A DNA stretch of 64,000 bases. It comes from Streptomyces sp. B1I3 (GTDB lineage: Bacteria > Actinomycetota > Actinomycetes > Streptomycetales > Streptomycetaceae). The stretch lies in assembly GCF_030816615.1 (NCBI RefSeq), contig NZ_JAUSYD010000001.1, positions 372,001 to 436,000 on the forward strand. The letters run 5' to 3'. Position numbers and translations under genes: made by a program. Positions 1 to 10,530 of this stretch are shown in pieces. Every line of letters starts with the position of its first letter. Position 1 is the first letter of the stretch. Below the pieces are notes generated by a model. It was not told where the DNA came from, made no database searches, and worked only from the letters and a program-made list of their open reading frames with translations.

Positions 1-1033
1 CCGGGTCGATGGAGTGGATCTTCTTGGCGACGTCGTTGACGAAGGAGGTGTAGGCGTTGCGCTGGTTCTCCAGCTCGGTGCCGCTGTAACAGTTCTGGAG
101 GCCGAGCACCGATTCGTTGCCGACGTTCCACATCAGGACACCGGGGTGGCTCTTGTAGACGTCGACCCACTTGGCGAACTCGGTGAGCGACGAGCTCTTG
201 TAGGCGCTGTCGGTGACGTAGTTGACGCAGCCACCACTGCCGGGGCCGCCGCCGGGCTGGAGCCAGAAGCCGCTGACGACCCGGATGCCGTTGGCAGCCG
301 CCTCGTCGAGCAGGGGCTTGCTGGAGCCGTCGGTGCCCCAGGTCCGGATGGTGTTCACGCCCATCGACTTCAGGTCGGGCATGTACCGGCCCGCGTCGGC
401 GACGGACGGGCCCCAGGTGAGCCCCTTGACCTGGTAGGGCTTGCCGCCGACGGTGAGCTGCCAGTTGCCCTGCGAACCGGTCACGGCGACCGCGCCGCCG
501 GAGGCCGGCGGCGGGCCGTCGCCGTCGCCGTAGACCTGGAACTCCCAGAGCGAGTAGCCGTAGCCACCGGTGCGTGCGGTCCCGAGCATCCGGACGTACC
601 GGCCGGCGCCGGACACGGCGACGTCGTCCGTGCCGCCGTCGCTGCCGGTGACGGTCTTCAGGGCGCGCCAGTCGGTGCCGTTGTCGGAGGCCTGCAGTTC
701 GTAGTTCTTGGCGTGCGCCGCCTCCCAGGTGAGGACGACACGGCTCAGGTTCTGCCTGCTGCCCAGGTCGACCTGGATCCACTGCGGGTCGCTCCACTGG
801 CTGGCCCAGCGGGTTCCGGTGAGATTGCCGTCCACCGCCGCGGACGCCGCGTACGCCTCGCCCTCCTGGGAGGAGGCCGTGGCGGTCCTGCCCTGCGACA
901 GCAGGGTTTCGGCCGCCTGGGCCGGAGGGGAGGCGGTCAGGGTGAGTGACGACGCGAACAGCGCGCCGAGGGCGAGGAGGGGCACGCCGACGCGGCGGCG
1001 TGCCGTCGTGGGGTGCGAGAGGAGTTGCAACAC
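1..1033 (-). CDS. Secreted F5/8C (CBM32-like) plus GH2-type TIM-barrel glycosidase, 3' end outside window
   Basis: Partial gene whose C-terminus lies beyond the window edge; 344 codons are visible. The GTG start at 1033 follows an AGGAG five bases upstream. Residues 1-40 form a Sec signal peptide with a run of arginines, a hydrophobic core and an AQA cleavage site. Residues about 41-175 are a discoidin/F5-8 type C carbohydrate-binding domain (LLSQGRTATASSQE start, RYVRMLGTA near its end). A TIM-barrel start follows (VKGLTWGPS, NTIRTWGTDG), with MWNVGNES carrying the Asn-Glu acid/base pair usual in GH2 and related clan A enzymes. It should hydrolyse an extracellular polysaccharide. The exact GH family and substrate cannot be settled without the C-terminus. 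The next gene upstream carries a closely similar binding domain. Confidence 0.85.
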   Translation of the reverse strand, partial: MLQLLSHPTTARRRVGVPLLALGALFASSLTLTASPPAQAAETLLSQGRTATASSQEGEAYAASAAVDGNLTGTRWASQWSDPQWIQVDLGSRQNLSRVVLTWEAAHAKNYELQASDNGTDWRALKTVTGSDGGTDDVAVSGAGRYVRMLGTARTGGYGYSLWEFQVYGDGDGPPPASGGAVAVTGSQGNWQLTVGGKPYQVKGLTWGPSVADAGRYMPDLKSMGVNTIRTWGTDGSSKPLLDEAAANGIRVVSGFWLQPGGGPGSGGCVNYVTDSAYKSSSLTEFAKWVDVYKSHPGVLMWNVGNESVLGLQNCYSGTELENQRNAYTSFVNDVAKKIHSIDP

Positions 1034-1255
1034 ATCTGCTCCTGGCGGGTCGGGGTGCCGGGCGGCGTGGGACGCGTGCGGAGGTGCTGGAGCGACCCGG
1101 CGTGTGGGGAGGGACGGACCGCCCGTCCGGCGGGCGGGGCGTCCGGTTCCGTGCATGTGCCTGGTACGCCCCTCCGGGCCGGGTCGCGGGGAAGTGCCAC
1201 GGCCCGGAGGGCGTTGAGTCCGGTCCGCTCCGGTCGGCCGGGGCGGACCGGGGGA

Positions 1256-3448
<2,193 letters not shown>

Positions 3449-3476
3449 CAGGGGGCTCCTTGGAAACGAACTGACG

Positions 3477-3490
3477 GGAGAGCGCTCTCC
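3477..3490. promoter_or_regulatory. Putative LacI-family operator
   Basis: GGAGAGCGCTCTCC is a perfect 14-bp palindrome with a central CG, the form typical of LacI-family operators in Streptomyces and close to the CebR box (TGGGAGCGCTCCCA, quoted from memory). It lies 29 bp upstream of the beta-helix gene start. This suggests sugar-dependent repression of that gene and perhaps of the following glycosidase. No LacI gene is visible in the window. Confidence 0.55.
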
Positions 3491-3995
3491 GGAACCCTGC
3501 CGCGCCGCGCCCGCGCGGTCAAGAACCCTGACGCTACTTTTCTTTCGCCTTCCATTAAGAGGAAGTCGGTCCAGGACACCGCCGCCGCCCGAGGCACGGC
3601 CCCGGCAGTCGAGCACGGTGGTCTGCCCTCGGGGCGCGAATGCGTCCAGAGCGGGTACGTCCGGAGGTGACGGGCCCGTCACCGCGGCGAGGTCGGCGCC
3701 GGCCGGGCACGCCCCGCCGAGAGCCGGTGCAGGCACACTCGGCCGAGATCCGGAGTGCGCCACGCTCTCTCGGTGATCCGTGGGCGGGGTTGTGTGCGGG
3801 AGGGCGGGCCGGCCGCCGCGTACAGGTGCATCGGGCCCGCGGGGTCGGCATGAATCACGGGAACCCCTTCGCAGGACACTGCGTACAGATGAACGAGTGA
3901 TCACTTGATGGGGTTTTCAGGCCGCATCGTGGGCGGCCGTTGGGCACGCTGCTCCTGGCAGGCCGGGTGCGTGAGCGCCGGCTCGGAGGAGAGGG
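3491..3995. other. Intergenic region between divergent transcription units
   Basis: About 500 bp between the beta-helix gene (minus) and the isoprenoid operon (plus), expected to hold both promoters. A 10-bp palindrome AGTGATCACT lies at 3896-3905, about 90 bp before the operon start. The open frames here have no ribosome binding site or recognisable protein. No RNA gene or terminator hairpin seen. Confidence 0.5.
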
Positions 3996-4292
3996 GTGGG
4001 GGTAGTGCATGTGCCACAGGATGCTCATATGGACCAGGACGGTGGGGGACGGCCGATGCTGGTGCTGGCCGGGCTGGTCGATCTCGCGCTGGACAGCTGC
4101 GGGTCGGCCCTGAAGGCAGCCGGCGCCCTGCTGGGCCGCTCCGACGTCGGCGAGCTGGCGAAGCAGGGGCAGCAGGACCTGCAGGCCCGTGGCCGGCTGG
4201 CCGTCGACCGCCTGGGAGTGGGTGGCGAGGCGCACATGGAGGTGCTGGCACGAGCGGCGCGCTCCCGGACCGCGGGCGAACCCGGTGCATGA
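3996..4292 (+). CDS. Small helical protein, first gene of the isoprenoid operon
   Basis: A 98-residue protein of unknown function. The GTG at 3996 is favoured because GGAGGA lies five bases upstream; an internal ATG at 4029 would give 87 residues. After a polar N-terminus, residues about 20-75 are predominantly helix-forming, with no signal peptide or clear membrane span (LVDLALDSCGSALKAAGALL is amphipathic). Its stop overlaps the GTG start of the polyprenyl synthase gene by 8 bp, implying translational coupling and a role linked to that enzyme, for example an accessory subunit. That role is inference; I recognise no domain. Confidence 0.65.
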   Translation: MGVVHVPQDAHMDQDGGGRPMLVLAGLVDLALDSCGSALKAAGALLGRSDVGELAKQGQQDLQARGRLAVDRLGVGGEAHMEVLARAARSRTAGEPGA

Positions 4293-5337
4293 GCGGTGGG
4301 GCCAGGGGGCGCTGAAGTCCCGTGTGGACCAGGAGCTGGAACGGTTCGTCAGGACGGAGATCGATGCACTGCTCGCGGTGGACGAGGCCCTGGCACCCCT
4401 CGGGGATGTCCTGACAGCGGTGACCGCACACGGTAAGCGGCTGCGCTCGTCCTTCTGCTACTGGGGATGGCGGGCCGCGGGGCAGCCGGACAGCGACGCG
4501 ATGGTCCGGGCGGCGGCGAGCATGGAGCTGGTCCACGCCGCCGCTGTCGTGCACGACGACATCATCGACGAGAGCGGTCTTCGGCACGGCCTGCCGACCG
4601 CCCATGTGGCCTTGCGCAAGGTGTTCCCGGAGAAGCCACGCCGTACGGCGCGGGCGCGTTCGCTGGCCATGCTGGCCGGGGACCTGCTCATGGCGTGGGC
4701 CGGGCAGTTGTTCGCCACCTGCGGTCTGCCCGCCGCCTACCTGGCGCAGGCCCGCGGCCTGTGGGGGGTGCTGGCCCGGGAACTGATCGCCGGAGAGGCG
4801 CTGGAGATACTGCACACCGCGGCCGAACCCGATGTGCGCCGGTCGCTGAAGGTGATCCGGTACAAGACGGCCAAGTACACCGTCGAGCATCCGCTGCACA
4901 TCGGTGCCGCTCTGGCGGGCGCCGACACGCGCGTGCGAGAGGTGTTCAGCGCCTACGGGCTTCCGCTGGGCGAGGCGTTCCAGCTGCGTGACGACCTGAT
5001 GGGCCTGTTCGGTGAGCCGGCGACCACGGGCAAGGCGAACACCGATGACCTCACCGGGGCGCGGCCCACCGCACTGATGGCCCTCGCCCAGCAGGCGGCC
5101 ACCCCGACCGAACGAGCCGAGCTGGCCGGCCTGCTCGGGCGCGGCGGTCTCACCTCCGGGCAGTTGGAGCGGGTGCGCGCCGTGGTGGAGCGCACCGGCG
5201 CCCGGCGGCGGATCGAGGACATGATCGCCGAGCGGGTCGCCCTCGCCACCGGGGCACTGCACGGTGCCGGTCTTCCGGAGGACGCCCGCCGGGCGATGAC
5301 TCACCTGGCCACGGCCTCGACCGCCCGCCAGAACTGA
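4285..5337 (+). CDS. Polyprenyl diphosphate synthase
   Basis: Trans-isoprenyl diphosphate synthase of 350 residues, near the family's usual length. It condenses isopentenyl diphosphate with an allylic diphosphate to make a C15-C45+ chain. The first aspartate-rich motif is DDIID at residues 91-95 and the second DDLMG at about 236-240, the DDxxG form being common in actinobacterial members. HGKRLR near residue 49 and the KTAKYT region are also conserved. Start GTG 4285 overlaps the previous stop; GTG 4321 is an alternative, and an in-frame ATG at 4189 would bury the gene in its neighbour. Product chain length cannot be read reliably. The MpaB-like gene about 100 bp downstream suggests that the prenyl product is oxidised. 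Confidence 0.9.
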   Translation: MHERWGQGALKSRVDQELERFVRTEIDALLAVDEALAPLGDVLTAVTAHGKRLRSSFCYWGWRAAGQPDSDAMVRAAASMELVHAAAVVHDDIIDESGLRHGLPTAHVALRKVFPEKPRRTARARSLAMLAGDLLMAWAGQLFATCGLPAAYLAQARGLWGVLARELIAGEALEILHTAAEPDVRRSLKVIRYKTAKYTVEHPLHIGAALAGADTRVREVFSAYGLPLGEAFQLRDDLMGLFGEPATTGKANTDDLTGARPTALMALAQQAATPTERAELAGLLGRGGLTSGQLERVRAVVERTGARRRIEDMIAERVALATGALHGAGLPEDARRAMTHLATASTARQN

Positions 5338-5439
5338 GCGCCTGGCCGCGCCCCGACCGGCGTCCTGCCGGGACGGCCGGCTCCGTCACCCCCTCCTGTC
5401 CGTCGCCCCTCCCGTCCGAACAAGCGGAAACAGGTGCCC

Positions 5440-6603
5440 ATGCCCTACACCGAAGAGTCGATGAACGCCTTGCGCCAGACCGGTGACGAGCTGGCTGACG
5501 CCACGGTCGCCACCCTGTTCGAGCGCGGCGAGGTGGGGAAGTTCAACGCGCTGATGCGCCACGTCTCGACCGCGGGGCAGGAGCTGCCGCAGGGCCTGCC
5601 GGAGGTGGCGCGCGAATACCTGCACGTGACCGCTACGCCACCCGCGTGGGTGGACTGGGAGGAGATGGAGAAGGCCCGGCTGTTCTTCATCGACAACAAC
5701 GTGCACATCTCCACCGCGCTGTCGTTCGCCTCGATGCCCGCCTGCTACGTCGTCCCGCACGTCGCGAGGCTGCTGTCGGCGACGCATTCGCTGCGGTACC
5801 CGTCCAAGCGCATGGCGGAGACCGGGCAGTTCACGGTCTACCTCATGCAGCCGGACGCCTTCGAGGCCGGGAGCCGCTTCATCCCCGCCGCCCAGAAGGT
5901 ACGGCTGCTGCACGCCTCTGTCCGGCATCACCTCGGGCGCGAGGGGCTCTGGGACGTGGCGGGTCTCGGGACGCCGATCTGTCAGGAGGACATGATCGGG
6001 GGGCAGATGATGTTCTCGATCCAGGTCCTGGACGCACTGCACCGGCTGGGCATCCACATGAGCGTCGACGGAGCGGAGTCGTACTACTACGCCTGGCGCG
6101 TGGTGGGCGCCATGCTCGGCGTCGACCAGCGGCACGTACCCAAGGACCTCGCCGAAGCACGCCGCTTCTCCGACCTCTACATGACCCGCCACATGGGGCC
6201 CAGTGCGGAGGGCGCCGATCTCACCCGGCAGCTGATCGACCTGTACGAGGAGGTCGTGCCCGGCACGTTCTTCGATCCGGTCGTCTCCGCCCTGATCCGT
6301 CACCTGGTCGGCGACACCTGTGCCGACTGGCTGGATGTGCCCCGTACGTCATGGGACACGGTCGTCAAGGTGGCTCCCGTACTCCTGAACGTCCTGGAGA
6401 CGATCGAGGACCGCTCGCCGCTGGGGGCCTGGGGCCTGGACCGTCTGGGCCACCTCACCACCCTGTTCGAGCTCTCCTCCCTCACCCGGGGCCGGGTCAT
6501 GCACTATGCCGTCCCGGAACAGCTCAAGAAGGACTACGGCGTCTCGTCCGGCGTACCGCGCACACGGCGCTGGACTCCCCCTCCTCCGGCCGTCCCCCTC
6601 TGA
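5440..6603 (+). CDS. MpaB/DUF2236 family haem oxygenase-like protein
   Basis: A 387-residue cytosolic protein of the ER-bound-oxygenase/MpaB (DUF2236) family, related to latex-clearing protein Lcp. Characterised relatives use b-type haem to cleave or oxidise polyisoprenoid chains. Family signs are the helical architecture and the VRLLHASVRHHL motif, whose histidine corresponds to the conserved haem-side histidine, followed by DMIGGQMMFS. There is no signal peptide, unlike secreted Lcp. ATG 5440 was chosen; an in-frame GTG at 5434 is nearly as good. It lies 102 bp after the polyprenyl synthase on the same strand and ends at a strong hairpin, so it probably acts on the product of that synthase. 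The substrate is inference. Confidence 0.8.
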   Translation: MPYTEESMNALRQTGDELADATVATLFERGEVGKFNALMRHVSTAGQELPQGLPEVAREYLHVTATPPAWVDWEEMEKARLFFIDNNVHISTALSFASMPACYVVPHVARLLSATHSLRYPSKRMAETGQFTVYLMQPDAFEAGSRFIPAAQKVRLLHASVRHHLGREGLWDVAGLGTPICQEDMIGGQMMFSIQVLDALHRLGIHMSVDGAESYYYAWRVVGAMLGVDQRHVPKDLAEARRFSDLYMTRHMGPSAEGADLTRQLIDLYEEVVPGTFFDPVVSALIRHLVGDTCADWLDVPRTSWDTVVKVAPVLLNVLETIEDRSPLGAWGLDRLGHLTTLFELSSLTRGRVMHYAVPEQLKKDYGVSSGVPRTRRWTPPPPAVPL

Positions 6604-6624
6604 CGCGGGAGACGGCGGCGCCGC

Positions 6625-6669
6625 CACGGGCCGCGGGCCGCCACTCGGGGTGGCGGCCCGCGGCCCGTG
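6625..6669. terminator. Bidirectional hairpin terminator
   Basis: Perfect 20-bp stem (arms 6625-6644 and 6650-6669) with a 5-base loop, placed between the convergent MpaB-like gene (plus) and alcohol dehydrogenase gene (minus). It lacks a strong U-run, as is usual for Streptomyces terminators. Confidence 0.85.
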
Positions 6670-6680
6670 CACGGCCGAGG

Positions 6681-7721
6681 TCAGCCGTTGGGCAGGATGA
6701 CGGCGCGACCGTTGACCTTCCCGGCGTGCAGCCGTTCATAGGCGAGCGGGGCCTCGTCCAGGGAGTACGTCTCGACGTGGACGTCGACGGAACCGGCGTG
6801 GGCGAGTTCGATCACCTCGGCGAGTTCCCGGCGCGTGCCCCAGTACGGCGCGGTGACCGACGTGGCGAACGGCAGGACGCCGAAGCCGACCGGGAGCAGG
6901 CCGCCGCCGATGCCGACGATGGTGACGTCGCTGTCGACGGAGGCGGCCGCACCGGCTGTCTTCACGGTCGGCTCGGCACCGACGAAGTCGAACACGACCT
7001 CGGCGCCGATACCGCCGGTGAGCTCGCGGACCCTGGCGGCCGCGTTCTCGTCGGAGAGCACCGCCTCGTGAGCGCCCACGGCCCGGGCAAGGGCGAGCTT
7101 CTCCTCGGAGACGTCGAGCGCGATGACGCGGACCGCCGTCATGGCCCGGAGCAGCTGGATGGCCACGTGACCGAGGCCGCCGGCGCCGATGACCACGGCG
7201 GTGGCCCCGGGCCGGAGCTTCGGCAGCGAACGCTTGATCGCGTGGTACGGCGTGAGGCCGGCGTCGGTGAGGGACACGGTCTTGACCGGGTCGAGGTCGC
7301 CGATCGGCGTCAGGTGACGGGCGTTGTCGACGATCATGTACTCGGCCATGGCACCCGGGCTGCCGAGCCCCGGGGGGTTGATGCCGAGATCGGCTGCGCG
7401 CAGGCAGTAGTTCTCCCGGCCTTCGGCGCAGTTCACGCAGGTGCCGCAGCCCCAGGGTCCGTAGACGGCGACCGAGTCCCCCACCGAGACACCCTGGGCG
7501 CCCTCGCCGAGCGCCGCGACGGTTCCGACGCCCTCGTGGCCGAGCGTGAGCGGCAACTGGTAGGGGAAGCCCTCGGCGGGCCAGCTCATCACCGCGATGT
7601 CGGAATGGCAGACGCCGGCGGCGCTGACCTGGAGGAGGACCTGCCCCGGTCCCGGTTCGGGCTCGGGTATCTCGACGACCTCGGGCGCGGCGCCGACGGT
7701 GCGGTACTGGACGGCTTTCAT
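6681..7721 (-). CDS. Zinc-dependent NAD(P) alcohol dehydrogenase
   Basis: Medium-chain dehydrogenase of 346 residues that oxidises an alcohol or reduces an aldehyde/ketone with a nicotinamide cofactor. Catalytic zinc ligands are visible in GVCHSD and LGHEGVG. The structural zinc cysteines are in CGTCVNCAEGRENYC, and the Rossmann motif is VIGAGGLGHVA. The ATG at 7721 follows AAGGAG. It lies 64 bp after an SDR gene that overlaps a TetR gene, so the three probably form one operon with local control by the TetR protein. Substrate unknown; the SDR partner suggests sequential oxidations of one alcohol-bearing compound. Confidence 0.9.
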   Translation of the reverse strand: MKAVQYRTVGAAPEVVEIPEPEPGPGQVLLQVSAAGVCHSDIAVMSWPAEGFPYQLPLTLGHEGVGTVAALGEGAQGVSVGDSVAVYGPWGCGTCVNCAEGRENYCLRAADLGINPPGLGSPGAMAEYMIVDNARHLTPIGDLDPVKTVSLTDAGLTPYHAIKRSLPKLRPGATAVVIGAGGLGHVAIQLLRAMTAVRVIALDVSEEKLALARAVGAHEAVLSDENAAARVRELTGGIGAEVVFDFVGAEPTVKTAGAAASVDSDVTIVGIGGGLLPVGFGVLPFATSVTAPYWGTRRELAEVIELAHAGSVDVHVETYSLDEAPLAYERLHAGKVNGRAVILPNG

Positions 7722-7785
7722 GACTCTCCTTCGTTCTCCTTGCTTCCTTTGTCGGCCCCGTGGTGGCCGGCCGCCACCCGGCGGC

Positions 7786-8562
7786 TCAGGAGGCGGAGTA
7801 ACCGCCGTCCACCAGGTGGTAGCTGCCGTGGATGAAGGAGGCCCGGTCGGAGAGCAGGAAGGCGGTGAGTTCGGCGACCTCCTCCGACGTTCCCAGGCGG
7901 CCCGCCGGATGCAGGGAGATGAGGTGGTCGCGGGCCGGGGCGTCGGTGTCGCGGAGCAGTGGGGTGTCGATGAAGCCGGGGCCGACCGCGTTGATGCGGA
8001 TGTTCCTGTCCGCGTACTCGAGTGCGGCGGTCTTGGTGAGGCCGACGACGCCGTGCTTGGCGGCGACGTACGCCGGGGAGCCCGCGAAGCCGTTCGTCCC
8101 GAGGATCGAGGACATGTTGACGACGGCGCCGCCTCCTGCGGCGAGGATGGCCGGGAGTTCGAAGCGCAGGGAGTAGAAGACACCGCTGAGGTTGGTGGCG
8201 ACGACCTTGTCCCAGTCCTCGATGCCGTACTCCCCCGTGGGTCGTGAGGGGCCGCCGATGCCGGCGTTGTTCACGGCGAGGTGCAGGGCGCCGAACGTGT
8301 CGACCGTGTACCGCACACCGGCTTCGACGGAAACGGGGTCGGTGACGTCGAGGGCGACGGCGGCTGCCCGGGCGCCGGTGGCCTCCAGCTCGGCCACGGC
8401 CTCGTGGGCGCTCGCCTCGTTGTGGTCGGCGACGACGACGGTCGCGCCGCCCGCGGCCAGACGCCGCGAGAGGGCCAGACCGATGCCGGACGCACCGCCG
8501 GTGACGAGGGCGATCCGGCCGGCGAACTCCGCCTCGGGGGCGGTGGGGAGGTTGGTGCTCAT
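7786..8562 (-). CDS. Short-chain dehydrogenase/reductase
   Basis: Classical SDR of 258 residues. It shows the cofactor motif TGGASGIG, NNAG, the catalytic Ser in NMSS and the YVAAK Tyr/Lys pair, ending in LVDGGYSAS. The NAD(H)-versus-NADPH choice is suggested by VVVADHNE, where an acid after beta-2 favours NAD. The ATG at 8562 shares an ATGA overlap with the stop of the TetR gene, so the two are translationally coupled. Together with the zinc dehydrogenase downstream it likely forms an alcohol/ketone oxidation pathway whose inducer is the substrate. The specific substrate is unknown. Confidence 0.9.
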   Translation of the reverse strand: MSTNLPTAPEAEFAGRIALVTGGASGIGLALSRRLAAGGATVVVADHNEASAHEAVAELEATGARAAAVALDVTDPVSVEAGVRYTVDTFGALHLAVNNAGIGGPSRPTGEYGIEDWDKVVATNLSGVFYSLRFELPAILAAGGGAVVNMSSILGTNGFAGSPAYVAAKHGVVGLTKTAALEYADRNIRINAVGPGFIDTPLLRDTDAPARDHLISLHPAGRLGTSEEVAELTAFLLSDRASFIHGSYHLVDGGYSAS

Positions 8563-9230
8563 GATGATGCGCTTCCTTGGATGGTGCTGTGGGGCGCCGG
8601 CCCGTCCTGCCGGGAATCCAGCAGGTCTGCGGAGAGGGCGTCGAAGGCGTGTACGACGAGTTCGGGCAGGGCTGCGGGGCGGCCGCCCCGTACCCATGCC
8701 GCCTGGGCGGCGAGCAGCGCTCCGGCCCCGGCGGCCACGGCCACGGCGGGTCGGAGGTCCTCCCGCGGGTCGACGCGGAGTCGTTCCGCGAGGATCGCGA
8801 CCGACTCCTCCTGTGCGTCGACACGGATGTGGTGGTAGGCCGCGTACAGGGTCGGCTCCTCCTCGGCCATGACGAGCAGGTCGAAGATGCGCGGCCGTAG
8901 GTGCCACGGCTCGGCCTCGCGGTCGTCGAGCCAGTCGAGGACGGCCCGGCGATAGGCGACGAGCGGCGGCTCGGCGGGGGGCCGGGAGCGGAGCGCCCGG
9001 TTGATCCTGTCACCGTCGCCACGGACCGCGTCGAGGGCGGCGGCCTCCTTGCTGGGGAAGTGGCGGCTGAAGGTACGCCGGTCGACGTCGGCCGCCTGCG
9101 CGATCTCCTCGACGGTCACCTCACGCAGCCCGCGGTCGAGCACCAGCTCGAACGCGGCTTGCGCCAGCGCGTCGCGGGTCCTGCGCGCCTTGCGGCTGCG
9201 TCGCTCGGGGCCGTTCCCTGCCGAATCCAT
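8559..9230 (-). CDS. TetR family transcriptional regulator
   Basis: A 223-residue regulator. Residues about 15-60 form the TetR helix-turn-helix (TRDALAQAAFELV, VTVEEIAQAADVDRRTFSRHFPSKE). The C-terminal domain is alpha-helical and ligand-binding, with an alanine-rich segment near residue 175. ATG 9230 is the first in-frame start that leaves the HTH at the usual distance. The stop overlaps the SDR start by 4 bp, so this regulator is first in its operon and probably autoregulates it. A short TGTA/TACA dyad lies immediately upstream of the start. Ligand unknown. Confidence 0.9.
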   Translation of the reverse strand: MDSAGNGPERRSRKARRTRDALAQAAFELVLDRGLREVTVEEIAQAADVDRRTFSRHFPSKEAAALDAVRGDGDRINRALRSRPPAEPPLVAYRRAVLDWLDDREAEPWHLRPRIFDLLVMAEEEPTLYAAYHHIRVDAQEESVAILAERLRVDPREDLRPAVAVAAGAGALLAAQAAWVRGGRPAALPELVVHAFDALSADLLDSRQDGPAPHSTIQGSASS

Positions 9231-9233
9231 AGT

Positions 9234-9244
9234 TGTAGCGTACA
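9234..9244. promoter_or_regulatory. Candidate TetR operator
   Basis: TGTAGCGTACA, an inverted repeat TGTA/TACA with a 3-base spacer, lies 4 bp upstream of the TetR start codon. The position fits an autoregulatory operator, but the dyad is short and could be chance. Confidence 0.3.
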
Positions 9245-9373
9245 CCTTTGAATGTCCCGGCGGGACTCGTGTCCCACTGGGACACCACCGGGCACGCCGA
9301 CGGCGGGGCACCCCGGCGCACGAGTCCACCGGGGCGCCCCGACGCCGCTGTTCATGCAGAGGCCGGACCGCCG

Positions 9374-9691
9374 TCAGTACTCACTGTCGATCCCGGTGAC
9401 CACGGCGGCCCCCAGCGGCGCGTCGGCCTCCGCCACACCGCTCTCCCGCAGCGCGGCCGTGGCCAGGCGCACCGCCTCGGCCTCGGCGCCGGCCCGGTCG
9501 TCGGCGTCGACCTCCAGCCGGAGGGAGAAGGTGTTGCCGTCCTGCACCGTCAGGATGTCCAGATCCTCGGTCTCCCCGAGCTCGGTGTTCTGCGGATCCT
9601 GTGGACGCAGCCTGCGTTCCACCTCCGAGCGCGTCGTGTCGGTGACGCCGTGGACGAACGTGCCGGGGACGGTGATGACGAACGTGGTCAC
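9374..9691 (-). CDS. Conserved hypothetical protein
   Basis: A 105-residue acidic cytosolic protein. The GTG at 9691 has AGGAG five bases upstream, and the frame upstream of it lacks coding character. The sequence begins TTFVITVPGTFVHGV and alternates predicted beta and alpha segments (ILTVQDGNTFSLRLEVDADD, then AEAEAVRLATAALRESG), compatible with a small alpha/beta fold. I recognise no family. It stands alone, 143 bp from the TetR promoter, and is read away from the PPOX gene. Confidence 0.7.
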   Translation of the reverse strand: MTTFVITVPGTFVHGVTDTTRSEVERRLRPQDPQNTELGETEDLDILTVQDGNTFSLRLEVDADDRAGAEAEAVRLATAALRESGVAEADAPLGAAVVTGIDSEY

Positions 9692-9957
9692 GGGAACTCC
9701 TCGCGTCTGCGGCCCTCGCCGTGCCGGCCGGGCTCCGGATGTCAGGGGCTGCTCCCGGAAGGGCCTACGCCTGTCTCGTACCCCACTCACGGAACCTGTT
9801 GCCCTGTTCGGCCGGTCGAATCGAAAAGACGCGGCCGGCGGGACCGGTGAGAGGCGGTGCGGGGTGTCCCGGACGGAATATGGCAGCGTGGAACCGCGGC
9901 GCCCCGGGCCGCCGTGCCCGAAGCCGGGCGCGCAGTTCCGAGAAGAGGAGAGAGAAC

Positions 9958-10380
9958 ATGTCGCAGCCGCCGCTTCCCGACGCCGCGATCGCCATGCTGG
10001 AGAAGGCCAACCCGGCCGTCATCGCCACCCTCCGGGCGGACGGGCAGCCGGTGTCCACAGCCACGTGGTACCTCTGGGACGAGGGCCGGGTCCTGGTCAA
10101 CATGGACGAGGGCCGCAAACGGCTCGACCATGTGCGCGGCGACGCCCGTGTCACGCTGACCGTGCTCGACGACGCCGACTGGTACACCCACGTGACCCTG
10201 ATCGGACGCGTCGTCGAGATGCGCGACGACGCGGGCCTCGCCGACATCGACCGGCTGTCACGTCACTACCTGGGCCGGCCGTACGCGCAACGTGACCGCG
10301 CCCGGGTCAGCGCGTGGATCGAGATCGACCGCTGGCACGGCTGGGGCGGCTTCCGGGACAGCAGTCAGGCCGGCGGCTGA
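9958..10380 (+). CDS. PPOX-class F420/flavin-dependent oxidoreductase
   Basis: A 140-residue split-barrel flavin/deazaflavin-binding protein of the pyridoxamine-phosphate-oxidase-like group. Family features are the N-terminal helix, ANPAVIATLRADGQPVSTATWYLWDEGRVLVNM, the KRLDHVRGDARVTLTVLD segment and YTHVTLIGRVVEM. The length matches small single-domain F420H2-dependent reductases. A GAGGAG lies about eight bases before ATG 9958. No partner gene suggests the substrate. F420 rather than FMN is the likelier cofactor by family but is not shown by the sequence. Confidence 0.85.
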   Translation: MSQPPLPDAAIAMLEKANPAVIATLRADGQPVSTATWYLWDEGRVLVNMDEGRKRLDHVRGDARVTLTVLDDADWYTHVTLIGRVVEMRDDAGLADIDRLSRHYLGRPYAQRDRARVSAWIEIDRWHGWGGFRDSSQAGG

Positions 10381-10530
10381 TCCGCGCCTTCGTCACTCCC
10401 CCACCGGAGGGCCGGCGCCCTCAGGAGCCAGGCATGCGTGACCGGGACGGCAAGGACTGCAACCATCGCCTTTCCTGATGTGTCTCATCAAGTACCACAT
10501 CTTCCCCGTACACCGAGAAATGGGGACATC

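Noticed and set aside
3901..5304. 467-codon open frame on the minus strand opposite the polyprenyl synthase
   Set aside because: Antisense to a gene with clear catalytic motifs; Gln/His/Arg/Gly-rich composition and no homology pattern.
5646..7835. 729-codon plus-strand open frame
   Set aside because: Out-of-frame shadow of the MpaB-like gene continuing antisense through the alcohol dehydrogenase; product of GC-rich codon bias.
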